The notes beneath the pieces were generated by a model that was not told where the DNA came from, made no database searches, and saw only the letters and a list, made by a program, of their open reading frames with translations. A program made the translations under genes and the position numbers. 10,618 bases of DNA from Terriglobia bacterium. GTDB taxonomy: Bacteria; Acidobacteriota; Terriglobia; UBA7540. Shown in pieces: positions 7,563 through 10,618 of the stretch (the stretch's first letter is position 1; the number at the start of each line of letters is the position of its first letter). The DNA lies in contig JASHSC010000544.1 of NCBI GenBank assembly GCA_030036915.1, positions 1-10,618 on the forward strand, read 5' to 3'.

Positions 7563-7633
7563 GTAGGGGCAGGGCTTGCCCCTGCCCTTCGGCTCTGCGA
7601 TGCCGGGAGGGCACCCGCAAGGGGTGCCCCTAC
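7563..7633. repeat. REP/MITE-like twin-hairpin element
   Basis: Two 25-base arms (7563-7587 and 7609-7633) face each other across a 21-base spacer. Both arms begin at the outside with GTAGGGGCA. Each arm folds alone into an 8-base-pair GC-only stem with a 5-base loop: GGGCAGGG with CCCTGCCC (loop 7575-7579), and GGGCACCC with GGGTGCCC (loop 7617-7621). Between the arms the only differences are GGG/CCC swaps on both sides of the stem, so pairing is kept. The two loops, CTTGC and GCAAG, are complementary. The layout fits a REP/BIME-type or miniature transposable element. It has no T tract but could slow or end transcription from the response regulator gene. No transposase gene is in the window. 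Confidence 0.8.
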
Positions 7634-7697
7634 ACTTAATTTTCTATCTGTACCACCACTCGACAAATTGATTCTTGGGTGCGTGAAAAGGAAATGA

Positions 7698-9158
7698 TTA
7701 CGGCTGGGGCTGTGCCGACTCAGTGGTGATTTCGGTGGCGATTTCCTCGGCAAGCCGCCGGGCCATTTCCTCTACAGCTTCCATGGGCAAGGCGGGCGGA
7801 GACATCTTTGAGACGACTTTGTGGACGACCGTGTACACCAAATTCCAGTCAAACGGCAAGGGAGGCGCTGCCTCGACGGGGGCCTCGGCCGACACAGCTT
7901 CCGGCGCGGGCTCCTGAGCAGCCTCCGTTGCAACCGCTTCAGGCACGGGCTCGGGTGGAAGTGACTCTGCAACCGGCGCTTCTTCGGGGGGGGTTGTCTC
8001 TGCGGCAGGAGTTTCCGCCGTGCGCGAGGCAAAGTGCACCTGCCCGGCCGTGGCATCATCCAGAGAGAAACTATCCAGACTCGTCGCAGTAACCGCAGGA
8101 GTATGATGGATGGGCTCCGGAGGTTCCTCAACAGAAACTTTAGGTGGTTCGGCGGATGCCGGCTCTTCAAATTGCGGCTCCGCCGCGACGGGCGGCCCAG
8201 ATTCAGGTTCAGGCGCTGGGGGTGCAGGAGCGGTTTCGTCTTTCAAAATCGGCTCGGCGATTTCCAACGGAGCGCGGAAGATCATGGTGCGGACTTCCTC
8301 CGGCGCTTGTGCAGGGTCGGCAGCGGGAGCTGATTGCTCCTCAATGAAGACCGGCTCCGAGCTTATGGCTTCCAGCCCTTCGAGATACGACGATGCAATC
8401 GGCGGCTCAGGAGCAGGGCCGGGCTCAATGGGCTCCTCATGAGTCAGGGGAATTTCCTCTACAGGGGCACTTTGCGCTTCGGGAACTGCTGCAGGCCCCG
8501 CATATTCGGCGGCGACGGAGGGCTCGGGTATGGCCTCCGCCTCAGGTTGTGGGGCCGTGTATTGCCCCTCGGTTGCGACCGGCTGCGGCTCGCTCGGATA
8601 AGCTGGTGGTTCTTCGGCCGCGGGCTCAGCGAAGGCAACCCCCTCAGAAGACGCAGAAAAATCGGGTGCGGGCGGTGGCGCAGGCGCGGCTTCCTCCGGC
8701 GTCTCATCGGAGATCGCAAACTCCGGGGCAGGTGCTGGAGGAGCAGGAGGGGCGGCTGCCGGCATCGCCATAGTGGGCGCCGCAGCTTCGCACTCATCGG
8801 CAAATTTCACAACCAACGAAATCAGTTCCTGCGGGTCAAATGGTTTCTTGATGATCCCGTCAGCCTTCACGTGCGCGCCGCGAGCCTCGTCGTAGGGCTC
8901 CATATCGCTGGCGACGAGAAGGACCGGCACGTGGGCAAGTTCCACCGACTTCTTTACGAAATCGCAGACCTCGTAGCCATCCCGGCCGGGCATCGAAACG
9001 TCGGCAAGAACAACAACGGGGTGAAGGACCGCCAAACGTTTAATCGCCGCCACACCGTTGGAAACGGTTTCAATGTCAAATCCCTCACCCTTCAGTATTC
9101 CAACCGCCTTCTTCTGGATGGAGGGACTGTCATCGGCGACCAGAACAATCCGACCCAC
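7698..9158 (-). CDS. response regulator: receiver domain with long Pro/Ala/Glu-rich tail
   Basis: 486 residues, starting at the GTG at 9158-9156. AAGGAG lies six bases upstream, and the protein then begins MGRIVLVADDSPS, the usual receiver start. The open frame to 9206 is less likely. Residues 1-123 are a CheY-like receiver: acidic pair Asp9-Asp10, phosphate-accepting Asp53 in LADVSMPGRDG, Ser84 and Lys105 in IIKKPF. Residues 124-435 are very rich in Pro, Ala and Glu with almost no Lys or Arg, so probably disordered and acidic. Three more ordered islands stand out: SSYLEGLEAI, EEVRTMIFRAP (287-297) and SLDSFSLDDATAGQVHFASR (360-379). Residues 436-475 form a predicted helical module (FDWNLVYTVVHKVVSKM, then VEEMARRLAEEIATEI). 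There is no DNA-binding, GGDEF, HD or PilZ domain and no partner kinase nearby, so the pathway is unknown. Confidence 0.88.
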   Translation of the reverse strand: MGRIVLVADDSPSIQKKAVGILKGEGFDIETVSNGVAAIKRLAVLHPVVVLADVSMPGRDGYEVCDFVKKSVELAHVPVLLVASDMEPYDEARGAHVKADGIIKKPFDPQELISLVVKFADECEAAAPTMAMPAAAPPAPPAPAPEFAISDETPEEAAPAPPPAPDFSASSEGVAFAEPAAEEPPAYPSEPQPVATEGQYTAPQPEAEAIPEPSVAAEYAGPAAVPEAQSAPVEEIPLTHEEPIEPGPAPEPPIASSYLEGLEAISSEPVFIEEQSAPAADPAQAPEEVRTMIFRAPLEIAEPILKDETAPAPPAPEPESGPPVAAEPQFEEPASAEPPKVSVEEPPEPIHHTPAVTATSLDSFSLDDATAGQVHFASRTAETPAAETTPPEEAPVAESLPPEPVPEAVATEAAQEPAPEAVSAEAPVEAAPPLPFDWNLVYTVVHKVVSKMSPPALPMEAVEEMARRLAEEIATEITTESAQPQP

Positions 9159-9164
9159 TGGACT

Positions 9165-9170
9165 CTCCTT
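9165..9170 (-). promoter_or_regulatory. ribosome binding site of the response regulator gene
   Basis: AAGGAG on the minus strand, six bases before the GTG at 9158. It fixes the start at that GTG. Confidence 0.75.
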
Positions 9171-9196
9171 TTTAGCGCCAATCGCGAATTCACAGA

Positions 9197-9225
9197 CAAA
9201 TACCACGACACCATTGAGATGTCAA
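9197..9225 (-). promoter_or_regulatory. promoter of the response regulator gene
   Basis: The minus strand has a perfect -35 box TTGACA (9220-9225), then 17 bases, then TATTTG (9197-9202, 3 of 6 consensus). Transcription would start near 9190, about 32 bases before the GTG. The weak -10 box next to a perfect -35 box leaves room for an activator or another sigma factor. Confidence 0.55.
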
Positions 9226-9226
9226 G

Positions 9227-9257
9227 GCGCAACTGATTGGAAAGTCAATGGTTGCGC
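9227..9257. repeat. inverted repeat just upstream of the response regulator promoter
   Basis: GCGCAAC (9227-9233) and GTTGCGC (9251-9257) are perfect seven-base arms with 17 bases between them. The right arm itself lies in the palindrome TTGCGCAA (9252-9259). The left arm almost touches the -35 box (9220-9225), where a regulator would bind. A bamD terminator is less likely: there is no T tract and it lies about 90 bases past the bamD stop. Confidence 0.4.
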
Positions 9258-9345
9258 AATCGCTCCCGCCTAGGCCTGGGAACCTATCGTGGGTTTTTGT
9301 CGGTTCACGGACTCAATACGGCCCGATATCAGGCTGTGGGGAGAT

Positions 9346-10618
9346 CTAAAATGGGTCGACGATTTTCTTAAGAATATGAAGCTTACCCTTTTTCTTAGCG
9401 GGGGCGGCAGCCTTGGAAGGGTCCGATTGGGCGGTGTTTGAAGAATTCTCGGCTGGCTTTGCGTTTTCGCTATTAGTACCTGTGGCCGGGGTCGTATTCT
9501 TAGGGGCGCCGCTCTGGCCGTTCTGGCCTGAAGAGGCGGCACTCGGACTAGCGTTTCCAACGGCGCTATTTGAACTTGCAGGGGGAGGATTTTCCTTGGC
9601 GCCGCCATTGTCATTATTGGGAGGCGTGGCGGGCTCCGCCGGCTTCCCGGGCTCCAGGCTCTTTTCGTTCACAGGTGTCGCCACGATTGTATTCCCGATG
9701 GGAGCACCGGTCTGCGGGGTCTTGGCAGCCTCAATTCCACTGCCGGTTTGTCCAAGATGCACAGGCCCATAGAGCGTTTGGCTCATATCCGGTGATGGGG
9801 ACATTAAGTCCACGACCTTATCCATCCAGGATTTATCAACGTGATGAGTGGCGTCCGCCTCCGCACGGGCTAGCATGGCGCGCGTGGGGTGAGGTATGGG
9901 AGCCTTTAAGGCCGTCAAACGCTCCTTGGCTTGCGGAACGAGAGGACTGAGGGGGAAATCCGTGATCACATGGGAATAGTAAACTACCGCCTGATTTCCT
10001 TGTCTCAGGTGTTCAAGGCTCTGGCCTAGGTAATAGAGCGCACCGTCCCCGCCACTATAGTTCGGGTAGTTGTCAACAATCTCCTCGAAGCGGGATTTCG
10101 ACGCGCGGTAGGCACCATGCAGGTAATAAAAATCGGCGGTGTAGTATTCCCCTTCGGCCAACACTTCCTGCGTTTCCCGCAAGCGCCCTTTGACTTGCGT
10201 GATGAGCGGGCTGTCGGGATACTTCAGCAGGAATTCCTTGAATTCCGCCTCCGCTAGTTCCCCCTCGGTCTGGTCGCGATCAGCTTTGGCCAGCATGCGG
10301 AAATGCGCCATGCCCACGCGGTACTGCGCCTCAGGCGCCTCCGGCGCCGTGGGGAAGAAAGTGATGAAATCCTTGTACTCCGCTTCAGCCTGGGTCAATC
10401 CGGAGACTCCGCCTTCGTCATAGTACGAATTCGCAATCGCCAGCTTGGCCTTGGAAAGATATTCACTGTCCGGATAGGTATTGATGAGCGTTTGCAGAGT
10501 CAATCGTCCCACCTCATATCGCCCGTGGGAGATTTCGTGCGTCGCTTTCTGGTACAGGACGATGTCGGGCTGCTCGCCCGGTGAAAAAACCAACCCCGGG
10601 TCCGGGTGATGCATCCTC
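9346..10618 (-). CDS. bamD: outer membrane protein assembly factor BamD-like TPR protein (5' end cut by window edge)
   Basis: BamD is a periplasmic-side lipoprotein of the BAM complex, which inserts beta-barrel proteins in the outer membrane. The visible part has about 423 codons, numbered here from the ATG at 10614. No signal peptide or lipobox Cys is present and the frame runs off the right edge, so the true N-terminus is probably outside. Residues 15-235 contain TPR-like helix pairs with repeated Y-P-D/N-S and aromatic signatures: INTYPDSEYLSKAKLAI (44-60), FPTAPEAPEAQYRVG (87-101), LLKYPDSPLI (129-138), VDNYPNYSGGDGALYYLG (180-197) and VITDFPLSPLVPQAKERL (216-233). After about residue 280 comes a long tail rich in Asn, Ser, Pro, Ala and Gly, ending in a basic KKKGKLHILKKIVDPF (407-422). 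E. coli BamD, about 245 residues, lacks such a tail. Another TPR lipoprotein of the YfiO/YbgF group is possible. Confidence 0.8.
   Translation of the reverse strand, partial: RMHHPDPGLVFSPGEQPDIVLYQKATHEISHGRYEVGRLTLQTLINTYPDSEYLSKAKLAIANSYYDEGGVSGLTQAEAEYKDFITFFPTAPEAPEAQYRVGMAHFRMLAKADRDQTEGELAEAEFKEFLLKYPDSPLITQVKGRLRETQEVLAEGEYYTADFYYLHGAYRASKSRFEEIVDNYPNYSGGDGALYYLGQSLEHLRQGNQAVVYYSHVITDFPLSPLVPQAKERLTALKAPIPHPTRAMLARAEADATHHVDKSWMDKVVDLMSPSPDMSQTLYGPVHLGQTGSGIEAAKTPQTGAPIGNTIVATPVNEKSLEPGKPAEPATPPNNDNGGAKENPPPASSNSAVGNASPSAASSGQNGQSGAPKNTTPATGTNSENAKPAENSSNTAQSDPSKAAAPAKKKGKLHILKKIVDPF

Noticed and set aside
7563..7633. Simple rho-independent terminator for the response regulator gene
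   Set aside because: The stems are strong but no T run follows on the minus strand, and the symmetric two-arm layout fits a repeat element better. A terminating side effect remains possible.
7493..7753. An 86-codon minus-strand frame with GAPLAGALP and RAGASPAPT segments
   Set aside because: These segments are just the translation of the two arms of the twin-hairpin element. The frame also overlaps the valS promoter and the end of the response regulator gene.
8334..9236. A 300-codon Arg/Gly-rich frame on the plus strand
   Set aside because: It is the antisense of the receiver and its Pro/Ala/Glu-rich linker; the odd composition is the mirror of that linker.

Overview
The window (about 60% GC by eye) carries eight protein genes, all read from the minus strand, so transcription runs from right to left. 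The protein set suggests an acidobacterium (Acidobacteriota, Terriglobia-like): a BamD-type TPR protein with a long C-terminal tail, a receiver protein with a huge Pro/Ala/Glu-rich extension, and the order valS-nadC-birA-coaX-hypothetical-rRNA methyltransferase. This assignment comes from recalled family resemblance, not from a search.

Right part (9346-10618): a TPR protein of the BamD/outer-membrane assembly lipoprotein type, cut at its N-terminal side by the window edge. A 187-base spacer follows (9159-9345). It holds a good sigma70-like promoter, an inverted repeat and a strong ribosome binding site for the next gene, a 486-residue response regulator (7698-9158) with no output domain of a known family.

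Middle spacer (7451-7697): from right to left it holds a 71-base REP/MITE-like element, a second small dyad, and a near-consensus promoter (TTGACT, 17 bases, TATATT). The element consists of two 25-base inverted arms that differ only by compensatory changes. The promoter drives the left-hand gene run.

Left part (1-7450): six closely packed genes in apparent operon order: valS (valyl-tRNA synthetase), nadC (quinolinate phosphoribosyltransferase, NAD), birA (biotin-protein ligase with DNA-binding domain), coaX (type III pantothenate kinase, CoA), a conserved-looking helical protein of unknown function, and an RlmD-like 23S rRNA m5U methyltransferase cut by the left edge. Gaps are 3, 15, 111, 10 and 13 bases. 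The theme is translation plus three cofactors (NAD, biotin, CoA). Four of the eight genes appear to start at GTG or TTG.

I see no tRNA, rRNA, CRISPR array, insertion sequence or phage gene. The window is mostly housekeeping. The best candidates for something undescribed are the response regulator architecture, the compensated twin-hairpin repeat and the 238-residue unknown protein.
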